A stretch of DNA of 64,000 nt from Bacillus spizizenii TU-B-10 (GTDB lineage: Bacteria > Bacillota > Bacilli > Bacillales > Bacillaceae). The notes beneath the pieces were generated by a model. That model had not been told where the DNA came from. It was given only the letters and a program-made list of their open reading frames with translations, and did not search any database. Shown here one piece after another: positions 44,304-52,452 of this stretch. The translations under genes were made by a program, and so were the position numbers. Where the stretch lies: assembly GCF_000227465.1 (NCBI RefSeq), contig NC_016047.1, positions 821,001-885,000 on the forward strand, read 5' to 3'. Numbering within the stretch: the stretch's first letter is position 1; every line of letters starts with the position of its first letter.

Positions 44304-44472
44304 GAAAAAAGTGTTGATGTGCCTTGCTGTTACTCTAGTTTTCGGAAGTATTTCGTTTCCTTTCTTGACACAGTCCGGCGGATTTAAGGAATCAACAGAT
44401 CGAAACACAACGTATATTGATCATTCCCCCCATCATTTCATAAGTGATCAGGAGAAGAAAGCCCTTAGCTAG
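44293..44472 (+). CDS. phrH: Phr signal peptide precursor PhrH
   Basis: 59 residues from the ATG at 44293, inside the end of rapH after AAAAGGAG. A signal peptide (MPIKKKVLMCLAVTLVFGSI) leads to the mature-peptide region KESTDRNTTYIDHS, containing TDRNTT, reported for PhrH. After export and cleavage the peptide is imported by Opp and inhibits RapH. The stop codon lies within the terminator hairpin. Confidence 0.9.
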   Translation: MPIKKKVLMCLAVTLVFGSISFPFLTQSGGFKESTDRNTTYIDHSPHHFISDQEKKALS

Positions 44473-44483
44473 GGCTTTTTTCT
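44458..44483 (+). terminator. Terminator of rapH-phrH, overlapping the phrH stop
   Basis: AAGCCCT (44459-44465) and AGGGCTT (44471-44477) then T residues. The TAG stop (44470-44472) is within it. Confidence 0.88.
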
Positions 44484-44632
44484 TGTTTTACGGAAAACGG
44501 TTGGCCTTTAATACCTCGGCATTCCTTCTATTTCTAGCGCAAGACACTCGAAACAACCAAACCATTTGAGGTATAATGGATAAAGTGAATAACAATATAC
44601 AGATTGATATATATGAAAGAGAGTGGAGCATC

Positions 44633-45352
44633 ATGGGCCGTAAGTGGAACAATATTAAAGAGAAGAAGGCGTCTAAAGACGCAAATACGAGTCGAATTTA
44701 TGCGAAGTTTGGCCGTGAGATTTATGTGGCGGCGAAGCAGGGCGAGCCTGATCCGGAATCCAACCAGGCGCTGAAGGTTGTGCTTGAGCGCGCGAAGACT
44801 TACAGCGTGCCGAAAAATATCATTGAGCGTGCGATCGAGAAGGCGAAAGGCGGAGCAGAAGAGAATTTCGATGAGCTTCGCTATGAGGGCTTCGGTCCGA
44901 ACGGATCAATGATCATCGTTGATGCGCTGACGAATAATGTAAACCGTACGGCGCCGGAAGTGCGTGCGGCGTTCGGGAAAAACGGCGGAAACATGGGTGT
45001 GAGCGGATCTGTTGCTTACATGTTTGATGCGACGGCTGTTATCGGTGTTGATGGCAAAACTGCTGACGAAGCGCTTGAAATCCTGATGGAAGCGGATGTC
45101 GATGTTCGTGACATTTTAGAAGAGGATGACAGTGTGATCGTATATGCCGAGCCGGATCAATTCCATGCGGTGCAGGAGGCATTTAAAAACGCGGGCGTTG
45201 AGGAATTTACAGTAGCCGAGCTGACCATGCTTGCACAAAGTGAAGTGACGCTTCCGGATGATGCGAAGGAACAGTTTGAAAAATTGATTGATGCGTTAGA
45301 GGATTTAGAAGATGTTCAGCAGGTGTACCATAACGTAGATCTTGGTGAATAA
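44633..45352 (+). CDS. yeeI: YebC/TACO1-family protein YeeI
   Basis: 239 residues from the ATG at 44633 after GAGAGTGGAG; an ATG at 44576 in the same frame was rejected because the conserved [17 protein letters not shown] begins here. YebC family proteins have three domains and bind RNA or ribosomes. They were first annotated as transcription regulators, but more recent work links them to resolving ribosome stalling on proline-rich stretches. The role here is inferred from the family. It stands alone with a terminator. Confidence 0.92.
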   Translation: MGRKWNNIKEKKASKDANTSRIYAKFGREIYVAAKQGEPDPESNQALKVVLERAKTYSVPKNIIERAIEKAKGGAEENFDELRYEGFGPNGSMIIVDALTNNVNRTAPEVRAAFGKNGGNMGVSGSVAYMFDATAVIGVDGKTADEALEILMEADVDVRDILEEDDSVIVYAEPDQFHAVQEAFKNAGVEEFTVAELTMLAQSEVTLPDDAKEQFEKLIDALEDLEDVQQVYHNVDLGE

Positions 45353-45358
45353 AAAAGG

Positions 45359-45386
45359 AGCAGACTGTCATGGTCTGCTTTTTTTA
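45359..45386 (+). terminator. Terminator after yeeI
   Basis: AGCAGAC (45359-45365) and GTCTGCT (45373-45379) then a T-run. Confidence 0.88.
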
Positions 45387-45429
45387 TTGTCCATGAAATT
45401 GTTTTATCTGTGTTTAGGCGGATGTCTAT

Positions 45430-45457
45430 ACGATCTGTGAGGCCTTCTCATACGCTG
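45430..45457 (+). promoter_or_regulatory. Candidate SigK promoter of yeeK
   Basis: AC (45430-45431) and CATACGCTG (45449-45457) with a 17-base gap, near the SigK pattern AC-N16/17-CATANNNTA. Thirty bases before yeeK, a late-sporulation gene. Confidence 0.5.
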
Positions 45458-45487
45458 GACTGTAACCTATGTGAAGGAGAGATTGGA

Positions 45488-45910
45488 ATGACTGATTCAA
45501 GACACATCTGCTGCGGACCTGGTTTTGGCGCTTACCCAGGCTATGGTGCAGGCAGTTCGGGATTCGGCATGTACGGAGGCGCAGGCTATCCGGGCCATGG
45601 CATGTACACAGGGATGGGCTATCCAGGTTATGGAGGTTCAGGCTATCCTGGATATGGCATGTCTGGAGGATTCGGCGGTGGCTTCCCAGGCGGCGGCTAT
45701 GGAGGCTATCCGAGCTCAATGAGTTATCCAAGCTACGGAATGCACCACGTTAATGATAGCCATCACCATCACTATCATGATGAAAATGGCGGACACCATG
45801 ATCACCACCATCATGATGGAAATTATGGGCATCATCATCACCACCATGATGGAAACTACGGGCACCATCACCACCAAATGGGGCACTGGGGAAAAGACGG
45901 CCATAAATAA
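45488..45910 (+). CDS. yeeK: Spore coat protein YeeK (Gly/Tyr/His-rich)
   Basis: 140 residues from the ATG at 45488, after GAAGGAGA. Low complexity: residues 10-80 are GYG/GYPGYG repeats (Gly, Tyr, Pro, Ser); 86-140 are His-rich with a tandem HHHHDGNYG unit at 106-114 and 117-125. Two cysteines lie at 8 and 9 (ICCGPG). YeeK is known as a late coat protein made under SigK and GerE. The histidines could bind metal or cross-link with the tyrosines; this is inference. An ATG at 45410 in frame is without a site. Confidence 0.9.
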   Translation: MTDSRHICCGPGFGAYPGYGAGSSGFGMYGGAGYPGHGMYTGMGYPGYGGSGYPGYGMSGGFGGGFPGGGYGGYPSSMSYPSYGMHHVNDSHHHHYHDENGGHHDHHHHDGNYGHHHHHHDGNYGHHHHQMGHWGKDGHK

Positions 45911-45928
45911 AAGGCGTGGAAGAACGGG

Positions 45929-45956
45929 CACTCTTGCTGATCAAGGGTGTTTTTTC
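45929..45956 (+). terminator. Terminator after yeeK
   Basis: CACTCTTG (45929-45936) and CAAGGGTG (45942-45949), with one wobble, then TTTTTT. Confidence 0.85.
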
Positions 45957-45969
45957 TTCTTCCTTTTTC

Positions 45970-45998
45970 TTGACTGTTCAGTCTGGAAAAGGTAATAT
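45970..45998 (+). promoter_or_regulatory. yezE promoter with overlapping TetR operator
   Basis: TTGACT (45970-45975) and TAATAT (45993-45998) at 17-base spacing. The inverted repeat GACTG-TT-CAGTC (45972-45983) overlaps the -35 box, so binding would block RNA polymerase. It lies 25 bases before yezE, fitting autorepression. Confidence 0.75.
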
Positions 45999-46022
45999 CT
46001 TCTTGTAGGAGGTGATATTCGT

Positions 46023-46607
46023 TTGGGAAGGAATAAAGAATTCGATACTGCACTTGTCCTGCATAGAGCGATAGAGGTTTTCGGAGAGTATGGCTACGAA
46101 GGCACTTCTCTTCAGGAGCTGCTCTCTCATTTAGGCATTGCGCGCCAAAGTTTGTATGATACGTATGGAACAAAGCGAGATTTGTTTCTGTCAGCTGTGA
46201 AGACATATCTTGAGGGGAAAAACGCTGCGGTTATCGAAAGACTTGAGGCGCCTGGATCTGTAAAGGAAGCCATTCGTGATATTTTTCAGGAAGGTGTCAA
46301 TGTCCTCAAAGATCCGGAACGTGCGAAGGCGTGTTACATCATAAACAGCGCGATTGAGCAGATCCCGCATGATCCTGAGCTTGCCTCGTATTTTGAGGGA
46401 CAATCAAAGCAGCTTGAGGACGCTTTTTATCAGGCGCTTTTAAGAGCGAAGGATCAAGGAGAATTGACTGGCGAAGATACTGATATATCGGCGCTTGCCC
46501 GATACTTGAATCAGAGCAGGCTGTCTCTGACGTTTGTCGCTAAAGTGACGGCTGATATGGACCGGCTTCAGGACCATGTTGACGTAAGTTTATCGGTACT
46601 TGATTAA
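46023..46607 (+). CDS. yezE: TetR-family regulator YezE
   Basis: 194 residues, starting at TTG after a perfect AGGAGGTG. The N-terminal helix-turn-helix is TSLQELLSHLGIARQSLYDTYGTKRDLF (about 30-57), and the C-terminal domain fits TetR_C of the AcrR/NemR-like type. It is first in an operon with yesE and yesF and has an operator-like palindrome over its promoter, so it most likely represses itself and the operon until a ligand binds. Confidence 0.9.
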   Translation: MGRNKEFDTALVLHRAIEVFGEYGYEGTSLQELLSHLGIARQSLYDTYGTKRDLFLSAVKTYLEGKNAAVIERLEAPGSVKEAIRDIFQEGVNVLKDPERAKACYIINSAIEQIPHDPELASYFEGQSKQLEDAFYQALLRAKDQGELTGEDTDISALARYLNQSRLSLTFVAKVTADMDRLQDHVDVSLSVLD

Positions 46608-46684
46608 CATGTGGTAAAGGATTCTTTGCCCATGTATGCTCTTTTCGGATTGAATGGTCTAGAATAAAAATGAGGTGATGATGA

Positions 46685-47128
46685 ATGCTGATGAATGAAT
46701 TTGAAAAGGCATGTGAAACATTGAGAAAGTTTATGGCGTATATGCTAGAGAAGGACATGAAGAGCTGGACGGAGCTTTGGGATGAGAATGCCGTGTTTGA
46801 GTTTCCTTATGCGCCAGAGGGGTCACCAAAAAGAATAGAAGGAAAGGCGGCCATTTACGATTATATTAAAGATTATCCTAAGCAGATTTATCTTTCTTCG
46901 TTTACGGCTCCGACAGTGTACCGCTCAGCAGATACGAATACGATGATTGCGGAGTTTCAATGTGACGGCCATGTGATTAAGACTGGGCTGCCTTATCGTC
47001 AAAGCTATATCAGTGTCATCGAAACGAGAGACGGCCGCATTGTGCATTATAAGGATTACTGGAATCCGCTGGTTGTAAAAGAGGCGTTTGGAGGATCATT
47101 TTTGCAAACAGAGGAGAGTGGAAGATGA
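46685..47128 (+). CDS. yesE: SnoaL-like (NTF2-fold) protein YesE
   Basis: 147 residues. An NTF2/SnoaL-like small cone-shaped fold: WTELWDENAVFEFPYAPEGSP and YISVIETRDGRIVHYKDYWNP are typical of the ketosteroid-isomerase-like family. Possible aldol cyclase or isomerase; no catalytic call is safe. It follows yezE by 77 bases and overlaps yesF by four bases (ATGA). Probably acts with YesF on a hydrophobic carbonyl compound. Confidence 0.85.
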   Translation: MLMNEFEKACETLRKFMAYMLEKDMKSWTELWDENAVFEFPYAPEGSPKRIEGKAAIYDYIKDYPKQIYLSSFTAPTVYRSADTNTMIAEFQCDGHVIKTGLPYRQSYISVIETRDGRIVHYKDYWNPLVVKEAFGGSFLQTEESGR

Positions 47129-47973
47129 TGAAACAGCAGCCGATTTTAATCACGGGCGGGACCGGCACAACTGGGAGCCGAATCGCCAGCCGTTTAATAG
47201 AGCTCGGGTACAGGGTGCGGATTGCTAGCCGGAAAAAGGGCGAGCTTGCTGATGCTGAGTATGTGTATTTTGATTGGAAGGATGCCTCAAGTTTTACGTC
47301 TGCTCTGGAACAGGTAAAACAGATCTATCTTGTTGCTCCGGTCGGTGTGTTTGACCCGGCGCCTTATGTGCTCCCGTTTCTACAGGAGGCAAAGCGGCTC
47401 GGTGCGGAGCGTGTGGTGATGCTTAGTGCGTCGGTTGTCCCTGAAGATGGCCCTGTGTTTGGTGCGCTTCATCAGGCTGTGCACGATTTTCCTGAATGGA
47501 CGGTGCTGCGGCCTTCATACTTTATGCAAAATTTTATCAATGTCCAGCATCGAATGTCTATTCAAACTGAGGGGAACATCATCACGGCTTCGGGTGAGGG
47601 AAAGCTGGGGTTTATTGACGCTGATGACATCGCAGAAACGGCCGTGCGAGCTTTGATTGATGATGTTCCTCATCAAACATATCATATTCTGACAGGACCT
47701 GAGGCGCTGAGCTATGCCGAAGTGGCCGAGATCATCGGAGCTGCGGCGGGACGGCGGGTGGAGCATGTCAGCATTTCTCGTTCCGAGCTGCATAATCGGA
47801 TGGAGGCAGCTGGTTTGCCGGCGGATTATGCCCGTTTTATGGCGGGGCTGGATGAAGCGATCCGCCATGGTGCGGAACATCGGGTAACGGATACAGTGAA
47901 GCGTGTGACGGGAAAAGAACCCCGTTCGCTGACTGAGTTTGCGGCTGCTCATGCTGCATACTGGAAACATTGA
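47125..47973 (+). CDS. yesF: NmrA-like NAD(P)-binding oxidoreductase YesF
   Basis: 282 residues, an atypical short-chain dehydrogenase. The Rossmann motif is ILITGGTGTTGSRIASRLIE at the N-terminus, followed by VRIASRKKGEL, which binds the cofactor phosphate. The NmrA/QorB-like layout (LGAERVVMLSASVVP, GFIDADDIAETAV) points to a quinone or azo-reductase. Its start overlaps yesE. Together with YezE it resembles an inducible detoxification operon. Confidence 0.88.
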   Translation: MMKQQPILITGGTGTTGSRIASRLIELGYRVRIASRKKGELADAEYVYFDWKDASSFTSALEQVKQIYLVAPVGVFDPAPYVLPFLQEAKRLGAERVVMLSASVVPEDGPVFGALHQAVHDFPEWTVLRPSYFMQNFINVQHRMSIQTEGNIITASGEGKLGFIDADDIAETAVRALIDDVPHQTYHILTGPEALSYAEVAEIIGAAAGRRVEHVSISRSELHNRMEAAGLPADYARFMAGLDEAIRHGAEHRVTDTVKRVTGKEPRSLTEFAAAHAAYWKH

Positions 47974-47999
47974 TCTCATTTTGGACTGATTGATCTAGA

Positions 48000-48030
48000 A
48001 AGACCTTCGGCTCTGCCGAAGGTCTTCTTT
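48000..48030 (+). terminator. Terminator after yesF
   Basis: AAGACCTTCGGC (48000-48011) and GCCGAAGGTCTT (48015-48026), a 12-bp stem with loop TCT. Confidence 0.92.
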
Positions 48031-48068
48031 TTATCGATTGAATTGAAAAAGTTTAGCCGCGTTTTCAG

Positions 48069-48097
48069 TCATAATCACGCCTCCTGCCTCATACCTA
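48069..48097 (+). promoter_or_regulatory. Candidate SigE promoter of cotJABC
   Basis: TCATAAT (48069-48075) and CATACCTA (48090-48097) with a 14-base spacer, close to the SigE consensus (-10 CATACAAT). cotJ is known to be a mother-cell operon. Confidence 0.6.
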
Positions 48098-48132
48098 TTA
48101 AGGTCATTGTTTTTGAGAAAGGAGGAGCCTGA

Positions 48133-48381
48133 ATGAAGGATATGCAGCCGTTTACGCCTGTCAAATCATATACGCCCTTTCACAGCCGTTTTGATCCCTG
48201 TCCGCCCATAGGGAAGAAATATTACAGAACGCCCCCTAACCTTTATATGACCTTTCAGCCTGAGCATATGGAGCAGTTTTCGCCAATGGAGGCTTTGAGG
48301 AAAGGCACCCTTTGGAAGGATCTCTATGATTTTTATGAAAACCCTTATCGAGGGGGAGACGTACATGGCAAAAAAGATTGA
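48133..48381 (+). CDS. cotJA: Spore coat protein CotJA
   Basis: 82 residues, proline- and aromatic-rich ([26 protein letters not shown]). It precedes cotJB and overlaps it by 17 bases. ATG after AAAGGAGG. CotJA helps place CotJC in the spore coat. Confidence 0.93.
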   Translation: MKDMQPFTPVKSYTPFHSRFDPCPPIGKKYYRTPPNLYMTFQPEHMEQFSPMEALRKGTLWKDLYDFYENPYRGGDVHGKKD

Positions 48382-48628
48382 TGCCGAATACTACCGTCAG
48401 CTTGAGCAAATTCAGGCCGCGGATTTTGTGCTTGTTGAGTTGAGCCTTTATTTAAATACACATCCTCATGATGAAGACGCGCTGAAGCAATTCAATCAAT
48501 ATTCCGGCTATTCAAGGCACTTAAAAAGGCAATTCGAATCCTCTTACGGACCGCTTTTGCAGTACGGCAACAGCCCCGCGGGTGAGGATTGGGATTGGGG
48601 AAAAGGGCCATGGCCGTGGCAAGTATAA
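48365..48628 (+). CDS. cotJB: Spore coat protein CotJB
   Basis: 87 residues from the ATG at 48365 after GAGGGGGAG; a frame-mate start at 48326 was rejected. [28 protein letters not shown] is the conserved part and the C-terminus is Trp- and Pro-rich ([15 protein letters not shown]). Overlaps the end of cotJA. Confidence 0.93.
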   Translation: MAKKIDAEYYRQLEQIQAADFVLVELSLYLNTHPHDEDALKQFNQYSGYSRHLKRQFESSYGPLLQYGNSPAGEDWDWGKGPWPWQV

Positions 48629-48642
48629 GGAGGAATGCTTGA

Positions 48643-49212
48643 ATGTGGGTGTATGAAAAGAAGCTGCAATACCCTGTCAAGGTCAGTACGTGCAACCCGA
48701 CGCTGGCGAAGTATTTGATTGAGCAGTATGGCGGAGCGGACGGCGAGCTGGCCGCAGCTCTCCGGTATTTAAACCAGCGTTATACGATTCCTGATAAGGT
48801 CATCGGCCTTTTAACAGACATCGGCACGGAGGAGTTTGCCCATTTGGAAATGATTGCGACCATGGTCTATAAGCTGACAAAAGACGCCACACCGGAGCAA
48901 CTTCGTGAAGCGGGGCTTGGAGATCATTACGCCAATCACGATGGCGCGCTTTTTTATCACAACGCGGCGGGCGTTCCGTTTACTGCGAGCTATATCCAGG
49001 CGAAGGGTGACCCGATTGCCGATTTATACGAAGACATTGCTGCAGAAGAAAAGGCGCGGGCGACGTATCAATGGCTGATTGATATTTCGGATGATCCTGA
49101 TTTAAACGATTCCCTGCGTTTTTTGCGTGAACGTGAAATTGTACACTCCATGCGCTTCAGGGAAGCGGTTGAAATTTTAAAAGAAGAGCGGGATAAAAAG
49201 AAGATTTTCTAA
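48643..49212 (+). CDS. cotJC: Manganese-catalase-like spore protein CotJC
   Basis: 189 residues, related to dimanganese catalases: LNQRYTIPDKVIGLLTDIGTEEFAHLEMIATMV carries the Glu and His metal ligands, and the C-terminal DPIADLYEDIAAEEKARATY and LREREIVHSMRFREAVE carry the others. It may protect the spore against peroxide. ATG after AAGGAGG, 14 bases past cotJB. Confidence 0.94.
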   Translation: MWVYEKKLQYPVKVSTCNPTLAKYLIEQYGGADGELAAALRYLNQRYTIPDKVIGLLTDIGTEEFAHLEMIATMVYKLTKDATPEQLREAGLGDHYANHDGALFYHNAAGVPFTASYIQAKGDPIADLYEDIAAEEKARATYQWLIDISDDPDLNDSLRFLREREIVHSMRFREAVEILKEERDKKKIF

Positions 49213-49336
49213 TGGGCAGATTGGCCTCTCTTTCATACACCCTTTTACATACAGAGAAAATGGTCTGTTTTTGCTGTTTGGTCTGCATTATAATCAAGGT
49301 GTGTGTGCAAGCTTACTTTTTGATTGGGAGGCCTTT

Positions 49337-49879
49337 ATGTCAGCTTTTAAGATTAAGAACGAAACGATTGCAGATGGATTTTACGCGTGTCCGGCTGTCT
49401 ATGAGGATGCAGAATCGATTACTGGATTGCTCGTCCGAACAGCTGAATGGCTCCGGGATCGGGGTTCTAACCAATGGAGCGGACTGTTGGAAGGGCAAGA
49501 TACACATGATATCACAGGTTCCATTGAAAATGGACATGTGTTTGTGTTTAAAAAAGACGAAGAGCTTGCGGCTGTCGTGATGCTGCTGCCTGAACCGAGC
49601 GAGTGGGACCGGACGCTTTGGGGAGACGATGGGCATGAGGAGTCCATTTATTTGCACCGCCTCGCAGTAAGCCGCCGGTTTGCGGGACAGGGGCTTGGAG
49701 CACGCGTCCTTCATTGGGCGGAGACGGGCATATACTTTCCGGGAAAAACACGGGTCCGGCTTGATTGTGTCGCTGATAACGATGCCTTGCATTCCTTTTA
49801 TCGGCGTATGGGATATGAATTCATGGGTGCTGATGCATCCGGGTATCATTTGTTTGAGAAAGAGATTTCGGCAGAATAA
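49337..49879 (+). CDS. yesJ: GNAT-family acetyltransferase YesJ
   Basis: 180 residues from the ATG at 49337 after TTGGGAGG; a longer frame reaches 49271 without a site. The acetyl-CoA motif is LAVSRRFAGQGLGARVLHWAE, preceded by a beta strand with VVMLLPEPSEWD, as in GNAT proteins. ESIYLHRL is also family-typical. The substrate is not known. It lies between cotJC and the yes pectin locus and could be sporulation-linked. Confidence 0.87.
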   Translation: MSAFKIKNETIADGFYACPAVYEDAESITGLLVRTAEWLRDRGSNQWSGLLEGQDTHDITGSIENGHVFVFKKDEELAAVVMLLPEPSEWDRTLWGDDGHEESIYLHRLAVSRRFAGQGLGARVLHWAETGIYFPGKTRVRLDCVADNDALHSFYRRMGYEFMGADASGYHLFEKEISAE

Positions 49880-50098
49880 GCGTCCTTTGCAGGAGGCTTT
49901 TTTGTCTTGTACAAAAAGGAGGATAGAGCTGTGGTCATTTTTTATGTAATAGGCCGGATACGTTACAGAAAAAGTTAAGGACGTCTGCTGCCTCTAATCA
50001 TGTCGAAATTTACATAGGACAGCAGGAATTTTCTTTCGAAAGGAGAAATACTTATTACTCCAAATGAAAGCGTTTTCTGAAGCGGGAAGGTGATGTTG

Positions 50099-50722
50099 AT
50101 GATACACAGTGTGACGAATGGGATGAATCGCTGTTGTACGTGGGTGATGAGACTGGCCTATTTGAATGTGCTTTGGATTTTGTTTTCTCTTGCAGGTCTG
50201 GTTGTGTTTGGGGTGATGCCTGCTACTGCCGCGATGTTTTCAGTGACGAGAGAATGGGCGAAGGGGAACACGGATGCCCCAGTGTTTTCTGTCTTTTTTC
50301 GGGCGTTTAAAAAGGAATGGCGGGCAGCACAGATCCTCGGGCTCATTCTTGTGACGGCCGGCCTGTTTTTGTTTGCGGATATGCGGATTGCGGCTCAGAT
50401 GAATCAGCCTGTGCTCGTCAATGTGTTCCTGAGCATCAGCTTGATTTTCGCATTTGTTGTGCTGTATGTGTTTCCGGTGTTTTCTCATTTTGACGTGAAA
50501 ATCAGAGAAGTGCTGAGCATCAGCTTTTTGATCGCCTTCAGCCGTCCGGCGGTGACGCTCATGATGGCGGCGGGCGCTGTCGGTGTGCTGTTTCTCGTGT
50601 TGTTTCACGTCACGTTTCTGCTGTTTTTCAGCGGGAGTTTACTGAGCCTGATCTTAACGAAGCTATCCTTTAAAGCGTTTCGGTCAATGGATCAGCGTCA
50701 GGAGAAAGAAAAGGCGGCATGA
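50099..50722 (+). CDS. yesL: DUF624 membrane protein YesL
   Basis: 207 residues from the ATG at 50099, placed 7 bases after GGAAGGTG; upstream ATG/GTG codons overlap the site. It has about five hydrophobic segments. LNVLWILFSLAGLVVFGVMPATAAMFSV is the DUF624 signature. Members sit beside sugar ABC importers and two-component systems. Possibly a scaffold or sensor for the importer. It overlaps yesM by four bases (ATGA). Confidence 0.88.
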   Translation: MIHSVTNGMNRCCTWVMRLAYLNVLWILFSLAGLVVFGVMPATAAMFSVTREWAKGNTDAPVFSVFFRAFKKEWRAAQILGLILVTAGLFLFADMRIAAQMNQPVLVNVFLSISLIFAFVVLYVFPVFSHFDVKIREVLSISFLIAFSRPAVTLMMAAGAVGVLFLVLFHVTFLLFFSGSLLSLILTKLSFKAFRSMDQRQEKEKAA

Positions 50723-52452
50723 AAAAAAGAGCTGCTGGCTGGTACAGGCGGATGAAGATTAGGGATAAGCTGTTTGTGTTCCTTTCACTGATTATGGCTG
50801 TTTCCTTTTTGTTTGTATACAGCGGGGTGCAGTACGCCTTTCATGTGTATGATGAGCAAATTTACCGCAAATCCTCGGAGGTACTGCGGATGTCTTCTGA
50901 AAGGATCGAAGACGAGCTGAAGAAGATAGAGGATGTGTCATATGAAATCATTACAGACGAACAGATTCAGCGCATTCTGAGCATGCAAAACCGTGATGAT
51001 ACGTACGATCAGTATCAAATGAAGCAGGAGCTGTGGGATCAGCTGGCGGAATATGCCGGTGATGAAAAGTACATCGATTCCATTCATTTGATTGATGCCC
51101 GCGGCTCAGAGTATTCAGCGGGAAGCAGTTCTTCAGATCTTTTGAAGCAGGAGCAGGAAGAGGTGTTTAAACGGGCCAAAGCGAAAAATGGAAGAAATCT
51201 TTGGATGACGCTCGGCGGTTCCGATCCTGTCCTGATTTCAGCGCGGCAGATCAGATCCTATCACCAGCTGAGCTTGAACGGCTTGGGCATGGTGCTGATC
51301 CAAGTCAATGTGAAACAGATGATTCGTGATGTGCCGAAGGATTGGGGCGATTCGGTCGGAGACATCATGATTGCCGACCAAGGCGGGAATTTGGTGTATT
51401 CGGCAGATGCATCAGTGCTTGTTCCTGAGGCGGCAAATGAGACGCTAAAGCACCCCGGTTATGACTTGATAAAAAAGAATGGCAAACGTTACTTTATTTC
51501 TTTCCTTCAATCATCCTATCAAAATTGGAGCTACTATAACGTCATCCCCTTTGATCAGATGTTTGAAAAAATTTCCTTTATGAAAACGGTGATCGGCACG
51601 TGTTTTCTCCTGTTTTTCTGTGTGGTTTTGCTTTTCGGAAGGAAAATCGCCAACAGTATCACGGAGCCGATCGAGCAGCTTGTGTCCGCGATGAAATCGG
51701 TGCAGGACGGCGGCATTGAGGCGGGCGTATCGCTTTCTCTGCCGGAACATACACAGGATGAGGCTGGCATGCTGAACCGCCATTTTACTGTCATGATGAA
51801 ACGGATTAACGAGCTTATGGAAGAAAATGTGGAAAAACAGCTCATCATTAAAGAAACCGAATTGAAGGCACTGCAAGCCCAGATCAACCCGCATTTTTTA
51901 TATAACACGCTCGAATCCATCAATTGGCTGGCAAAGGCGAATCAGCAAAAGCAAATCTCAAAAATGGTGGAATCGCTCGGTTTTCTTCTTCGAAACAGTA
52001 TTCATATGAAGAAAGATATAGTGACCATTCAGGAGGAGGCGGATATCGTTCTTCACTATATGACCATTCAGCGGTTTCGATTTGAAGAGCGCCTGAACTT
52101 CACTTTGGATATCGACGAAGAAGTGAAGCATTGCCTCATTCCGAAACTGACGCTCCAGCCGCTGGCGGAAAATGCGATTCAATACGCGCTTGAGCCCTTC
52201 ACAAGGCCGTGCGCCATCCGCCTTCAGGCGAAAAAGATGAAGGACTGTGTCTGTATTACGGTCGAAGATAACGGGCCCGGCATGGATGAACGGATGCTTG
52301 AAACATCGGGCGGTAGAGGAATCGGACTTTGGAATATTCGTGAACGCATCCGGCTGACATTCGGAGAGCCGTACGGCTTGCGTATTCAGAGTGAGCAAGG
52401 AAAGGGAACGAGGATTGTGATCACTATACCGTGCCGAAATGAGGTGGCGTGA
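50719..52452 (+). CDS. yesM: Two-component sensor kinase YesM
   Basis: 577 residues. Two membrane segments (about 18-41 and 285-310) flank an outside sensor domain, with a HAMP region after the second. The phosphorylated His392 is in LQAQINPHFLYNTLESINWLA, a LytS/YehU-type HisKA. The ATP-binding region carries VEDNGPGMDER and GIGLWNIRERI. With YesN it forms a carbohydrate-sensing pair. The stop overlaps the yesN start. Confidence 0.93.
   Translation: MKKRAAGWYRRMKIRDKLFVFLSLIMAVSFLFVYSGVQYAFHVYDEQIYRKSSEVLRMSSERIEDELKKIEDVSYEIITDEQIQRILSMQNRDDTYDQYQMKQELWDQLAEYAGDEKYIDSIHLIDARGSEYSAGSSSSDLLKQEQEEVFKRAKAKNGRNLWMTLGGSDPVLISARQIRSYHQLSLNGLGMVLIQVNVKQMIRDVPKDWGDSVGDIMIADQGGNLVYSADASVLVPEAANETLKHPGYDLIKKNGKRYFISFLQSSYQNWSYYNVIPFDQMFEKISFMKTVIGTCFLLFFCVVLLFGRKIANSITEPIEQLVSAMKSVQDGGIEAGVSLSLPEHTQDEAGMLNRHFTVMMKRINELMEENVEKQLIIKETELKALQAQINPHFLYNTLESINWLAKANQQKQISKMVESLGFLLRNSIHMKKDIVTIQEEADIVLHYMTIQRFRFEERLNFTLDIDEEVKHCLIPKLTLQPLAENAIQYALEPFTRPCAIRLQAKKMKDCVCITVEDNGPGMDERMLETSGGRGIGLWNIRERIRLTFGEPYGLRIQSEQGKGTRIVITIPCRNEVA

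Noticed and set aside
45769..45893. Short DNA repeats in yeeK resembling a small array
   Set aside because: They encode the His-rich units of YeeK; there are no spacers of CRISPR type.
49212..49580. 122-residue frame overlapping yesJ
   Set aside because: Out of frame with the GNAT motif and lacks a ribosome-binding site; yesJ explains the region.
49931..49978. 15-codon GTG ORF after AAAGGAGG, perhaps a yesK remnant
   Set aside because: Too short to assign; 168 has a small gene about here, but nothing in these bases lets me match it.
50033..50042. CTTTCGAAAG palindrome before yesL
   Set aside because: Possible operator, but there is no promoter match nearby and short palindromes of this size occur by chance.
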